This document shows positions 1 through 13,297 of a stretch of 13,297 nt of DNA, piece by piece; the first letter of the stretch is position 1; each line of letters opens with the position of its first letter. The notes under the pieces were generated by a model that made no database searches, had not been told where the DNA came from, and worked only from the letters and a program-made list of their open reading frames with translations. This DNA is from Pigoraptor vietnamica. Its lineage: Eukaryota > Opisthokonta > Filasterea. The DNA lies in contig CALSCQ010001251.1 of the NCBI GenBank assembly GCA_943704525.1, forward strand, positions 1-13,297, written 5' to 3'. Made by a program: the position numbers and the translations under genes.

Positions 1-85
1 AAAAAAAAACACACACACACACATGCATGGGAGACTTGCTACATGTCGTCAGCACACCCAACGTTGTGTGTCGCGGAACACACAC
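1..85 (-). other. UBC13 intron 2 (5' part only)
   Basis: This is intron sequence on the minus strand starting at the GTGTGT donor (85-80). It continues past the left edge of the window. It contains a short A9 plus (CA)n tract at 1-22 on the plus strand, which reads as GU repeats followed by U's in the transcript. No coding potential is seen. Confidence 0.8.
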
Positions 86-790
86 CTTTGAGAATGTCGA
101 GGCAGATGCGCCCCAACTTGTCAATGTTCGGGTGGTAAATCTTCGTCAGAAAGCGCACTTTCGGCGGTGCCATGGGATAGTCCTCCGGGAGAAAGAGCTC
201 GAGCTTGAAGACGCCGCCCTCAAAGGGAGAGTCTGCGGGGCCGTTGATCTTAATGCTGAAATACCGCGCGTTGTTCTCGTTGGGCGTTGCGCTGATGCCG
301 CCCACAGGCTCTGCCATCAGCCGCTGAGTCTCCTGCGCGGCGCACGGCACGAGCAATGAGTGAGACAACAGGGAACAACACACTCTGGATAAGCGGGAGA
401 ACCACCGACGACAGGGGGAGAGATGGGGATGGGAGGCATGGAGAGAGGGCAACGGACGGACAACACAGAGGAAGTGGCAGGAGTTTGGAACGAAGTGGCA
501 AATGAAGTGCATGACATCCGGGAGCATATTTTCGGGCGAATAAGACCAGAAGTAACGGAGTGGCATTCACACTTGCAATCTACAACGGATTCTGACGCGA
601 AGAAAAGGGCAAGAACGCAACCCAACACACTGTCACGAGTAGAAACTGTCTCATTATGTAGAAAGCAAACCTCTCACATATGCACACACACACACACACC
701 TACATACACGTACACATACGTACACACGAACCATGACTACACAGACACATACATACACGCGGGTACAGACACACACACGCACGCGCGCAC

Positions 791-829
<39 letters not shown>

Positions 830-918
830 ACGACAGATACTCCCAAGTTGCGCGGCACAAATATTACGCGAAACCGCACCTTAATAATGCGCCGCGGAAG
901 ACCACCGACGCTATCCAT
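86..918 (-). CDS. UBC13: UBC13/UBE2N-type E2 ubiquitin-conjugating enzyme, 5' two exons (partial)
   Basis: This is the N-terminal part of an E2 that, with a UEV partner (Mms2/UBE2V), makes K63-linked ubiquitin chains in DNA-damage tolerance and signalling. Exon 1 is 880-918 (start ATG 918-916, encoding [13 protein letters not shown]). Exon 2 is 86-332 and begins ETQRLMAEP. The join is phase 0, with CAG at the acceptor and GTGCGG at the donor. Exon 2 ends phase 1 at DILK+G, where the family continues with Asp, and its donor is GTGTGT at 85. The 95 visible residues include YPM (the Met equivalent to human Met64), the HPN motif and GRICLDIL, whose catalytic Cys is about residue 90 (human Cys87). 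The FKLELF segment used in UEV contact is also kept. The remaining third of the protein (the KWSPALQ region onward) lies beyond position 1. The match to UBC13 rather than other E2s rests on RIIKETQRL and GRICLDILK. Confidence 0.95.
333..879 (-). other. UBC13 intron 1 (547 bp)
   Basis: This phase-0 intron lies between the 13-codon first exon and exon 2. On the minus strand the donor is GTGCGG and the acceptor is GCGCAG. It is the longest intron in the window and carries the CA/GT-rich tract at 682-825. Open frames across it in several readings are products of the dinucleotide repeat and show no protein-like features. Confidence 0.9.
682..825. repeat. CA/GT-rich microsatellite tract in UBC13 intron 1
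   Basis: This is a mosaic of CA, TACA and CG steps. It contains a pure CA run at 683-699 and about (CA)15 at 796-825. In the UBC13 transcript it reads as GU repeats. The alternating purine-pyrimidine pattern (including ACGCGCGCAC near 780) is the type that can form Z-DNA, although nothing here shows that it does. Confidence 0.9.
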
Positions 919-1707
919 CTTTGTCACGACGCGCGCAAAGCGGCGCCAAGTCCAACACAACTGCGAATGAAGAACCCACAGAAACCGAACGACAGAAACG
1001 CGCCGCAGCGACGCCCGCACGCACTCAGACGCCGCCTCCGAGACAGATGGACGGGCACTTGGAAGCAATGTCAGTCGGTCGCAGTGCAGTCTTCAACGTG
1101 CCACCCCAAACAGAAGCGAAGCAGGACGACGGGTTTGCTTACATCGTTTTCCAAGTAGATGCGAGTCGTCACTTTTGCGCAGAACTCACCGTCAGTGCCG
1201 CAATGGGCGTTCGGCGACAGGGATGATGTGATCAAGATGGATCCTACTTAACCGATACATTATGGTACTGTGATGTGGGCCATCAATGCAGTAGTTAATC
1301 ATTCTCACCCGAGCAAAGACCTTATGATTTAATCCGGGGTAGTTCATTGTCGTCACGTGCGACTTCGGAATATTTACCGAGATCTCGCTCACGTGTCCTG
1401 AAACAACATAGGTCACGTGATCGCGATTGGAATTTTTTCCCCTTGTCGAGTTCAAACATCGATTCGCGGGTATTTTGCGTGTGCATCTTTTTGTCGCGCC
1501 GCAGCCCTCCCATCCCCCACATCATTGGCCCTGTACGGCGAGGGCACACACAACGCGCTCCTATAGTCACGTGCGCAGACGATTTCTTGACTGCGTGGCC
1601 GTCACCGTTTTCTTGTTGTTGTCGCTATCGACGCGCTGTGGGCGTGGGCGCTGTGGCCGATCGCCTGTCCCACGGCTCAATAGGCGTCAGGGAGAGCCAC
1701 AGTGACA
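919..1707. promoter_or_regulatory. Head-to-head UBC13/IFT122 intergenic region (bidirectional promoter)
   Basis: These 789 bp separate the start codons of two divergently transcribed genes, so both promoters must lie here. No conserved protein or RNA gene is seen. The open frames present are short and have no recognisable content. The clearest regulatory signal is the TCACGTG cluster at 1353-1573. I see no convincing TATA box next to either start and no clear RFX X-box, which would be expected for many ciliary genes. Confidence 0.75.
1353..1573. promoter_or_regulatory. Cluster of four TCACGTG (E-box/G-box type) motifs
   Basis: TCACGTG occurs at 1353-1359, 1389-1395, 1413-1419 and 1567-1573. 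The third copy is the full palindrome TCACGTGA. Three copies are preceded by G (GTCACGTG). A further copy lies in IFT122 intron 1 (1803-1809). CACGTG is the core bound by bHLH and some bZIP factors (Max/USF/TFE or Cbf1 types). Which factor acts here is unknown. CACGTG is fairly common in this DNA, so the clustering matters more than any single site. Confidence 0.5.
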
Positions 1708-9779
<8,072 letters not shown>

Positions 9780-9930
9780 GAACCGCGCCCCGTGTTCTTG
9801 TCCCGTCCGCGCGTATTTGCGTATCGCACCAGTAAATTGCGCCCGACTCAGTTGATGGCACTGAGTGTAATTGCATTGCTAGTAGCCTCACATGCACTGC
9901 ACCGCTTTGCAAGGGAACGGCGCGTTGTGA

Positions 9931-9945
9931 TTTTTTTTTTTTTTT
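9931..9945. repeat. T15 homopolymer tract
   Basis: Fifteen consecutive T's lie about 150 bp after the IFT122 stop codon. On the minus strand this would be an A15 tract. No target-site duplication or retrocopy sequence is seen beside it, so it is recorded only as a homopolymer. Confidence 0.9.
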
Positions 9946-10022
9946 GCGAAAGCAGAAGTCTTTGTGTCGTCTAAAGTGAGAATAGGCACCATCTTGTGTG
10001 TGCTGGTGGGGTTGAGGCGATC

Positions 10023-10042
10023 TGTCCGGGTGTGACCGGACA
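10023..10042. repeat. Perfect 7-bp inverted repeat with 6-nt loop
   Basis: TGTCCGG (10023-10029) and CCGGACA (10036-10042) are exact reverse complements separated by GTGTGA. Short CGATC copies flank it on both sides (10018-10022 and 10045-10049). It could form a GC-rich hairpin in an IFT122 3' transcript, or be a dimeric protein-binding site upstream of the next gene. The function is unknown. Confidence 0.6.
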
Positions 10043-10350
10043 CTCGATCTTCCACCACTTTGACTGTGCATGTCACCTACCGTATTTCAGTCTCACTGGC
10101 AAAAAGGCCGTGCGCAATCGCACTTGCTTTTTGGCGTATTTTAGCGCCCCCTCTTGTGCCATTGCGCGTGCAGCATGCCAAACCCCGCGGCGAAAATGCG
10201 CGAAGATCCGCTCTTCATGGGCTGCAACCCGAACGCGACTCAACCGTGGATGCCAACACCTCAGCTAGGCTCGATTTTGACATGAGCACGTTCGATCTAT
10301 TATTCTTGTCAATGCCCCGGCGTCTCGTTCGCGAGCAATTGGACGCAACC

Positions 10351-11991
10351 ATGTGGGTCAGGGCAGCCGCACTCTCCGCAACGCTCTTATTCGCCGCCAT
10401 CGTCAGTGTGCAAGCGGCGGCAGTGCTCTCAGATGCGCAGTCGTCCACTGCGACACCCGGCGCATCGAGTGCCAGCGCACCAGCTACGTCTGCCTCGCAG
10501 ACTTCGGCGGCGTTCTCCACGTCTGGACAGTCTGGCTCTGCGATTTGGACAAGTGGGAGCCCATCGGCGACACTCGCCGCAACTGTCTCGGATGCGTCCG
10601 TGACTGTGGTCCCGAGCACTGCAGCAACGGCCTCCATCGCGCAAGGGTCCGCAACCACAAGCAGCGCACGCTCCGCCGCACCCACAACAACATCGCACTC
10701 AACCCCTTCGACGATCACATCCCGTGCGCGAAGCACCGCACCCGCCGTTTCAGTGCTGACCGATGCCACGTGCTGCACCGTCGAGGCGTCTCTCTTCCCG
10801 TCGTCGATCGTCGCGGGATCGCAAGCCATGCTGTCGGTGCGGCTGAGGAACTCTGCCGGCGTCGCCGTGAGGCCTACTGTCGATGACCATGCACGCGTCT
10901 TGCACGTCGTCATGATCAGCGAAAACCTCGACATTTTTCAGCACGTACATCCCGAAGACTTTCCCGATCTTGCCGTCGACGACGCCAGCGCAGAGAGCGG
11001 CGTCGCCGTGCGTCTGTCGTTCCCCTTCGCGGGCCGCTACACGCTCCTCGTGTCGTACCGAACGACGTCGCCTGCGGGATCTGCCGTCGAGAGCTCGACC
11101 AAGTTTATCGTCACCGTGCGCCAGGCCCAGGATGTCGTCGCGCTCGCACAGCCGCCCACGGTGCCACACAAGACGGCCGTTCGACTCGTAGCTGCGTTCC
11201 CCGTGGGCGCCAACGACTCGCTCACCGATCCCCTCTCCCTGTCGGCGATCGAAGCGGCCGCTGTCAACACCACCACCAACTCCACGGCTAACGGGCCCGT
11301 CTACGCCGTGTACGCGGGCACAGTCCCTTCGCTCAACAGCCCGACCCTCAACACCGCGAGCGGCTTCCTGCGCGCGCAGGCGGGTGCATGCGTCCAAGTC
11401 GTCTTCACGGTGCGAAACGCCGTCAACGGAACGCGCGTGCGCACGCTCGTCCCCTTCGTGGGCGCCGGTGCTCACGTGACCTTCGCGTCGGCCAACCTTA
11501 CGTTCACGACGCACGGGCATGCGTCGCCAACCACATCGTACACGGCGGCAAACGGCATCGCGTACCTCGGCGACACAAACCTCGACAACGCAAACGACCC
11601 CGACGACGTGCACAACCACGCGCCCGATCCAGGGGCGTACAGGCGCGCGACGATTAGCGACTGCGTCACGCTGACGTCAACGGCAGATCACACGGCGCAC
11701 AGCACAAACGCCACGTTCGGCCCTTCGCTCATCACGGCCGTGCAGTTTCCGTCGGCAGGCACATACCGCATGTTTGTGCAGCTCAAGGACGGACGCAACG
11801 CGAGCGACGGGACGGGCTACGCGATACTGGCGGCGTTCGACATCGCCGTGGACCCCGCCGTTATCACGCCAAAAAACAACGGGGGCGGGACCGAGATCAT
11901 CTACAACGGGGCATCGAGCGCAACGACAGCCATTACGGCCATCATGCTCGCTGCCGCCGCCGCTATAATGGGGCACGCACACGTGCTGTAA
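10351..11991 (+). CDS. Secreted Ser/Thr-rich, probably GPI-anchored surface protein with two His-rich modules
   Basis: This is an intronless 546-residue protein of unknown function. The chosen start (ATG 10351) gives a clear signal peptide, MWVRAAALSATLLFAAIVSVQA. In-frame ATGs at 10282 and 10312 would bury it. Residues 25-135 are a Ser/Thr/Ala-rich mucin-like stalk. Module 1 (about 143-256) has LHVVMISENLDIFQHVHPED (HxH at 198/200) followed by FPFAGRYTLLVSY. Module 2 (about 345-505) has VPFVGAGAHV, HGH at 388-390 and HNH at 421-423, then FPSAGTYRMFVQLKDG. The two halves share one plan. There are four Cys (141, 142, 347, 438) and several N-glycosylation sequons. The C-terminus NGASSATTAITAIMLAAAAAIMGHAHVL-type tail (519-546) has small residues and then a hydrophobic end, as GPI signals do. 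Similar His-rich beta modules occur, from memory, in bacterial secreted proteins. Metal binding is only an inference. Confidence 0.78.
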   Translation: MWVRAAALSATLLFAAIVSVQAAAVLSDAQSSTATPGASSASAPATSASQTSAAFSTSGQSGSAIWTSGSPSATLAATVSDASVTVVPSTAATASIAQGSATTSSARSAAPTTTSHSTPSTITSRARSTAPAVSVLTDATCCTVEASLFPSSIVAGSQAMLSVRLRNSAGVAVRPTVDDHARVLHVVMISENLDIFQHVHPEDFPDLAVDDASAESGVAVRLSFPFAGRYTLLVSYRTTSPAGSAVESSTKFIVTVRQAQDVVALAQPPTVPHKTAVRLVAAFPVGANDSLTDPLSLSAIEAAAVNTTTNSTANGPVYAVYAGTVPSLNSPTLNTASGFLRAQAGACVQVVFTVRNAVNGTRVRTLVPFVGAGAHVTFASANLTFTTHGHASPTTSYTAANGIAYLGDTNLDNANDPDDVHNHAPDPGAYRRATISDCVTLTSTADHTAHSTNATFGPSLITAVQFPSAGTYRMFVQLKDGRNASDGTGYAILAAFDIAVDPAVITPKNNGGGTEIIYNGASSATTAITAIMLAAAAAIMGHAHVL

Positions 11992-12223
11992 CTGTTACGC
12001 ACGCACGCACACACGACGCACGACGCATACGCAAGGCGCACCGCACGCAACCGATAAAATCCATACAAAACGCTATTCACACAGGCAGTTGTTACATAGC
12101 CATTACACCGCATACAGAGACGGTCAGATAAAGACTTCTCACGCATGGGGGGTGGCGTTTAAAAACGCCAAGTTGTGTGTGCGGGGCTTGCAGTGCGCCC
12201 CGTGTTTCAGAGAGGTGAGTCGT
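11992..12223. other. Convergent spacer between the surface-protein gene and histone H2A
   Basis: The two genes end tail to tail, so this 232-bp stretch holds both 3' ends. GATAAA occurs at 12052-12057 and 12126-12131 on the plus strand as weak polyadenylation candidates for the surface gene. On the minus strand the histone stem-loop lies 54 nt after the H2A stop codon. A CA/CG-rich segment follows the surface gene stop (11998-12040). Confidence 0.6.
12154..12169 (-). terminator. Histone mRNA 3' stem-loop (SLBP/U7-type processing signal)
   Basis: Read on the H2A strand the 16 nt are GGCGTTTTTAAACGCC: a perfect 6-bp stem GGCGTT/AACGCC with a 4-nt loop UUUA. ACCCCCCA follows directly. The known histone element is a 6-bp stem beginning GG and ending CC, with a UUUC or UUUA loop, followed by ACCCA where cleavage occurs. 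Stem length, loop, GG/CC ends and the ACCC flank all agree. One stem base, G at position 4, differs from the usual pyrimidine. The element sits 54 nt after the H2A stop, the normal distance. This predicts a replication-dependent histone mRNA that ends without a poly(A) tail. Confidence 0.85.
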
Positions 12224-12748
12224 CTAGTACTCGAGGCTCTGCGACGGCGTCTTCGAGTCCTTCTTCGACGCCGGCTTCTCCTCCTTGCCCTTCTCGCCGC
12301 CCTTGCCCTTGGGAACGAGCACAGAGTGGATGTTGGGGAGGACACCGCCCTGCGCAATCGTGACGCCCGCGAGCAGCTTGTTCAGCTCCTCGTCGTTGCG
12401 GACGGCAAGCTGGACGTGGCGCGGGTTGATGCGCGTCTTCTTGTTGTCCCGGGCAGCGTTGCCGGCGAGCTCGAGGATCTCAGCCGTGAGGTACTCGAGG
12501 ACTGCAGTGAAAAAAGATGTCGTTACACCAATGTCCTCACATAAAAAGGAGGGAAAAAAGTAGGAGAGCCACGGCAAGCACGCACCGGCAGCCATGTAGA
12601 CGGGGGCGCCAGCGCCGACGCGCTCAGCGTACGCTCCACGGCGGAGGAGGCGGTGGATGCGGCCGACGGGGAACTGGAGTCCCGCCTTGGACGAGCGCGA
12701 CTTCGACTTGGTCTTCGTCTCGGCGGACTTCTTGCCACGGCCCGACAT
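12224..12748 (-). CDS. Histone H2A, H2A.X-like tail, one intron
   Basis: This core histone pairs with H2B in the nucleosome. Exon 1 is 12586-12748 (ATG 12748-12746) and exon 2 is 12224-12501 (stop TAG). The 84-bp intron (12502-12585) has donor GTGCGT and acceptor CTGCAG, is phase 1, and splits the Val of YMAAVLEYL. The 146-residue product starts MSGRGKK, followed by a basic tail, then [60 protein letters not shown] and QGGVLPNI. The acidic-patch residues ([19 protein letters not shown]) are kept, so this is not H2A.Z-like. The C-terminus is Lys-rich and ends TPSQSLEY: an SQ dipeptide is present (S141-Q142), but the usual SQ(E/D)-hydrophobic end is altered. A stem-loop lies downstream, and the promoter is shared with H2B. 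Confidence 0.97.
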   Translation of the reverse strand: MSGRGKKSAETKTKSKSRSSKAGLQFPVGRIHRLLRRGAYAERVGAGAPVYMAAGACLPWLSYFFPSFLCEDIGVTTSFFTAVLEYLTAEILELAGNAARDNKKTRINPRHVQLAVRNDEELNKLLAGVTIAQGGVLPNIHSVLVPKGKGGEKGKEEKPASKKDSKTPSQSLEY

Positions 12749-12821
12749 TTTCAATTTCGCTGTGTCTGTCACGGGGTGAGAGATGCAGGGAATGCGTTTG
12801 ATCGAGAGGGAGAGAGGCGCG

Positions 12822-12828
12822 TTATATA
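12822..12828 (-). promoter_or_regulatory. H2A TATA box (TATATAA)
   Basis: TATATAA on the minus strand is 74 bp upstream of the H2A start codon. Its place in an otherwise GC-rich segment, and its symmetry with the H2B TATA box, support it. Confidence 0.75.
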
Positions 12829-12838
12829 CGGGGGAAAA

Positions 12839-12848
12839 GGCGGGAAAA
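12839..12848 (-). promoter_or_regulatory. E2F-type site (TTTTCCCGCC)
   Basis: TTTTCCCGCC on the minus strand matches the E2F/DP consensus TTTSSCGC exactly. It lies 10 bp upstream of the H2A TATA box. E2F drives G1/S gene expression in animals, plants and several protists, which fits an S-phase histone promoter. No binding data are available. Confidence 0.55.
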
Positions 12849-12889
12849 GATGCGCGCGTATGTGTGTGGCGTGTGTGGTTGGATTACGC

Positions 12890-12894
12890 ATTGG
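12890..12894 (-). promoter_or_regulatory. CCAAT box candidate (H2A side)
   Basis: ATTGG on the plus strand reads CCAAT toward H2A, about 60 bp upstream of its TATA box. Position and orientation are typical for an NF-Y site in histone promoters, but a 5-nt match is weak evidence alone. Confidence 0.4.
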
Positions 12895-13110
12895 TTGCGC
12901 GATGTGAAAATCGGGCGGTGTAACAGGCAATACATTTTCATACAAGCGAAAAATGATATTAGGCATCCGAAAATCCGTCTTTACTATGAAACTTTCTATA
13001 GTTTACTAAGTATCAGATTTGTCATAGTCAGCGGAATTTGATCCGACTCGCGTCACAACAAACACCCACGACACGAACACACACCCAACTATCCGCCCAT
13101 CTTGCGATAG

Positions 13111-13117
13111 TATAAAA
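13111..13117 (+). promoter_or_regulatory. H2B TATA box (TATAAAA)
   Basis: TATAAAAGG is a strong TATA match 74 nt before the H2B ATG, counted from the end of the box to the start codon. Transcription would start near 13140-13150, giving a short leader of about 45 nt. Confidence 0.85.
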
Positions 13118-13190
13118 GGCTTTCGATCGCGCCTCCATCCCCCTCTTCAGAGCACACACTTCCCCTCGAAGCTAAACTCGAATCGCAAAC

Positions 13191-13297
13191 ATGCCGCCCA
13201 AGGCTGGAAAGAAGGCTGAGAAGAAGGCCGGCAAGGCCGTCGCCGCCGATGCCAAGGACAAGAAGAAGCGCACGAAGCGCCGCAAGGAGTCGTACGC
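13191..13297 (+). CDS. Histone H2B, N-terminal tail (partial at right edge)
   Basis: The ATG at 13191 opens MPPKAGKKAEKKAGKAVAAD, then a Lys-rich stretch leading to KRRKESYA at the window edge. RRKESY is the conserved start of the H2B histone fold (the KESYSIYVYKVLKQ region in other eukaryotes). A Lys/Ala/Pro-rich tail of about 30 residues is normal for H2B. Only 35 complete codons are present, and no intron is seen up to this point. Divergent pairing with H2A and a strong TATA box support the call. Confidence 0.94.
   Translation, partial: MPPKAGKKAEKKAGKAVAADAKDKKKRTKRRKESY

Larger units (their letters stand above)
9780..10350. other. Spacer between IFT122 and the surface-protein gene
   Basis: These 571 bp should hold the IFT122 3' UTR and the promoter of the next gene. 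Visible items are a small inverted repeat ACTCAG/CTGAGT (9846-9851 and 9861-9866) next to TGTAA at 9866-9870, a T15 tract (9931-9945) and the GC-rich inverted repeat at 10023-10042. No AATAAA signal was found. The reading frame of the downstream gene stays open back to about 10060, with in-frame ATGs at 10282 and 10312. That upstream part has no protein-like character I recognise. Confidence 0.6.
12749..13190. promoter_or_regulatory. Divergent H2A/H2B histone promoter region
   Basis: These 442 bp lie between the divergent H2A and H2B start codons. A TATA box stands 74 bp from the H2A ATG and another about 80 bp from the H2B ATG, with an E2F-type site and an inverted CCAAT on the H2A side. The middle part (about 12925-13045) is clearly AT-rich compared with its surroundings. 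This H2A-H2B pairing is a common eukaryotic arrangement for matched expression of the dimer partners. Confidence 0.8.

Noticed and set aside
683-825. CRISPR-like or tandem-array appearance of the CA tracts
   Set aside because: These are simple dinucleotide microsatellites in introns of a eukaryotic gene. There are no spacers, repeats of 20-40 bp or cas genes.
1192-1570. Small open frames (82-129 codons) in the UBC13/IFT122 promoter region
   Set aside because: They overlap each other on both strands, have no conserved content and no splice continuation I can support.
919-1707. RFX X-box for IFT122
   Set aside because: I looked for the imperfect inverted repeat GTNRCC-N(0-3)-RGYAAC and saw nothing close enough. 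A matrix scan could still find a weak site.
9931-9945. T15 tract as the tail of a minus-strand retrotransposon or retrocopy
   Set aside because: No flanking direct repeat and no coding or SINE-like sequence accompany it.
10060-10350. Extended N-terminus of the surface protein (97 more codons)
   Set aside because: The frame is open from a TTG at 10060, and in-frame ATGs at 10282 and 10312 exist. Only the ATG at 10351 puts the hydrophobic signal peptide at the N-terminus. A start at 10312 cannot be fully excluded.
10215-10934. Antisense open frame (239 codons) overlapping the start of the surface-protein gene
   Set aside because: It is a mirror of the Ser/Thr/Ala-rich stalk on the other strand. 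Its Ala/Val/Thr-rich translation is what such a repeat-like coding region produces in reverse.
10750-11619. Long antisense open frame (289 codons) opposite the surface-protein gene
   Set aside because: Codon bias in GC-rich DNA leaves the opposite strand open. The product has no signal, domain or motif, while the plus strand has a signal peptide, repeated modules and a GPI-type tail.

Overview
This is nuclear DNA from a eukaryote that builds a cilium or flagellum, most likely a protist; the sequence alone does not place it more precisely. It holds spliceosomal genes with GT-AG introns, core-histone genes and a 25-exon gene for the intraflagellar-transport protein IFT122. Coding exons are GC-rich. 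Introns are short (about 85-550 bp) and full of TG/CA dinucleotide runs. No prokaryotic, viral or mobile-element gene was found.

Layout from left to right. (1) 86-918, minus strand: the 5' two exons of a UBC13/UBE2N-type ubiquitin-conjugating enzyme, whose 3' part lies beyond the left edge. (2) 919-1707: a 789-bp head-to-head intergenic region between UBC13 and IFT122, with four TCACGTG sites within about 220 bp. (3) 1708-9779, plus strand: complete IFT122, a subunit of the IFT-A complex, in 25 exons predicting 1232 residues. (4) 9780-10350: a gene-free spacer with a strong inverted repeat and a T15 tract. (5) 10351-11991, plus strand: an intronless gene for a secreted, Ser/Thr-rich, probably GPI-anchored surface protein with two His-rich beta-type modules. 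(6) 12154-12169, minus strand: a 16-nt stem-loop matching the histone mRNA 3' processing signal. (7) 12224-12748, minus strand: histone H2A with one intron and an H2A.X-like tail that ends unusually in SQSLEY. (8) 12749-13190: a divergent histone promoter with a TATA box about 75-80 bp before each start codon and an E2F-type site. (9) 13191 to the end, plus strand: the N-terminal tail of histone H2B.

The genes do not form one pathway. UBC13 works in K63 ubiquitin-chain synthesis, IFT122 in retrograde ciliary transport, and H2A/H2B form a nucleosome dimer, which fits their divergent, probably co-regulated arrangement.

The most notable signals are these: the histone stem-loop and the odd H2A tail; a run of four IFT122 introns (19-22) whose lengths are multiples of three and which are open in the reading frame, so they could be retained without a stop; complementary (GT)30 and (CA)57 tracts in introns 2 and 15 of the same transcript; and the intronless surface gene with a duplicated HxH module that resembles bacterial secreted proteins.
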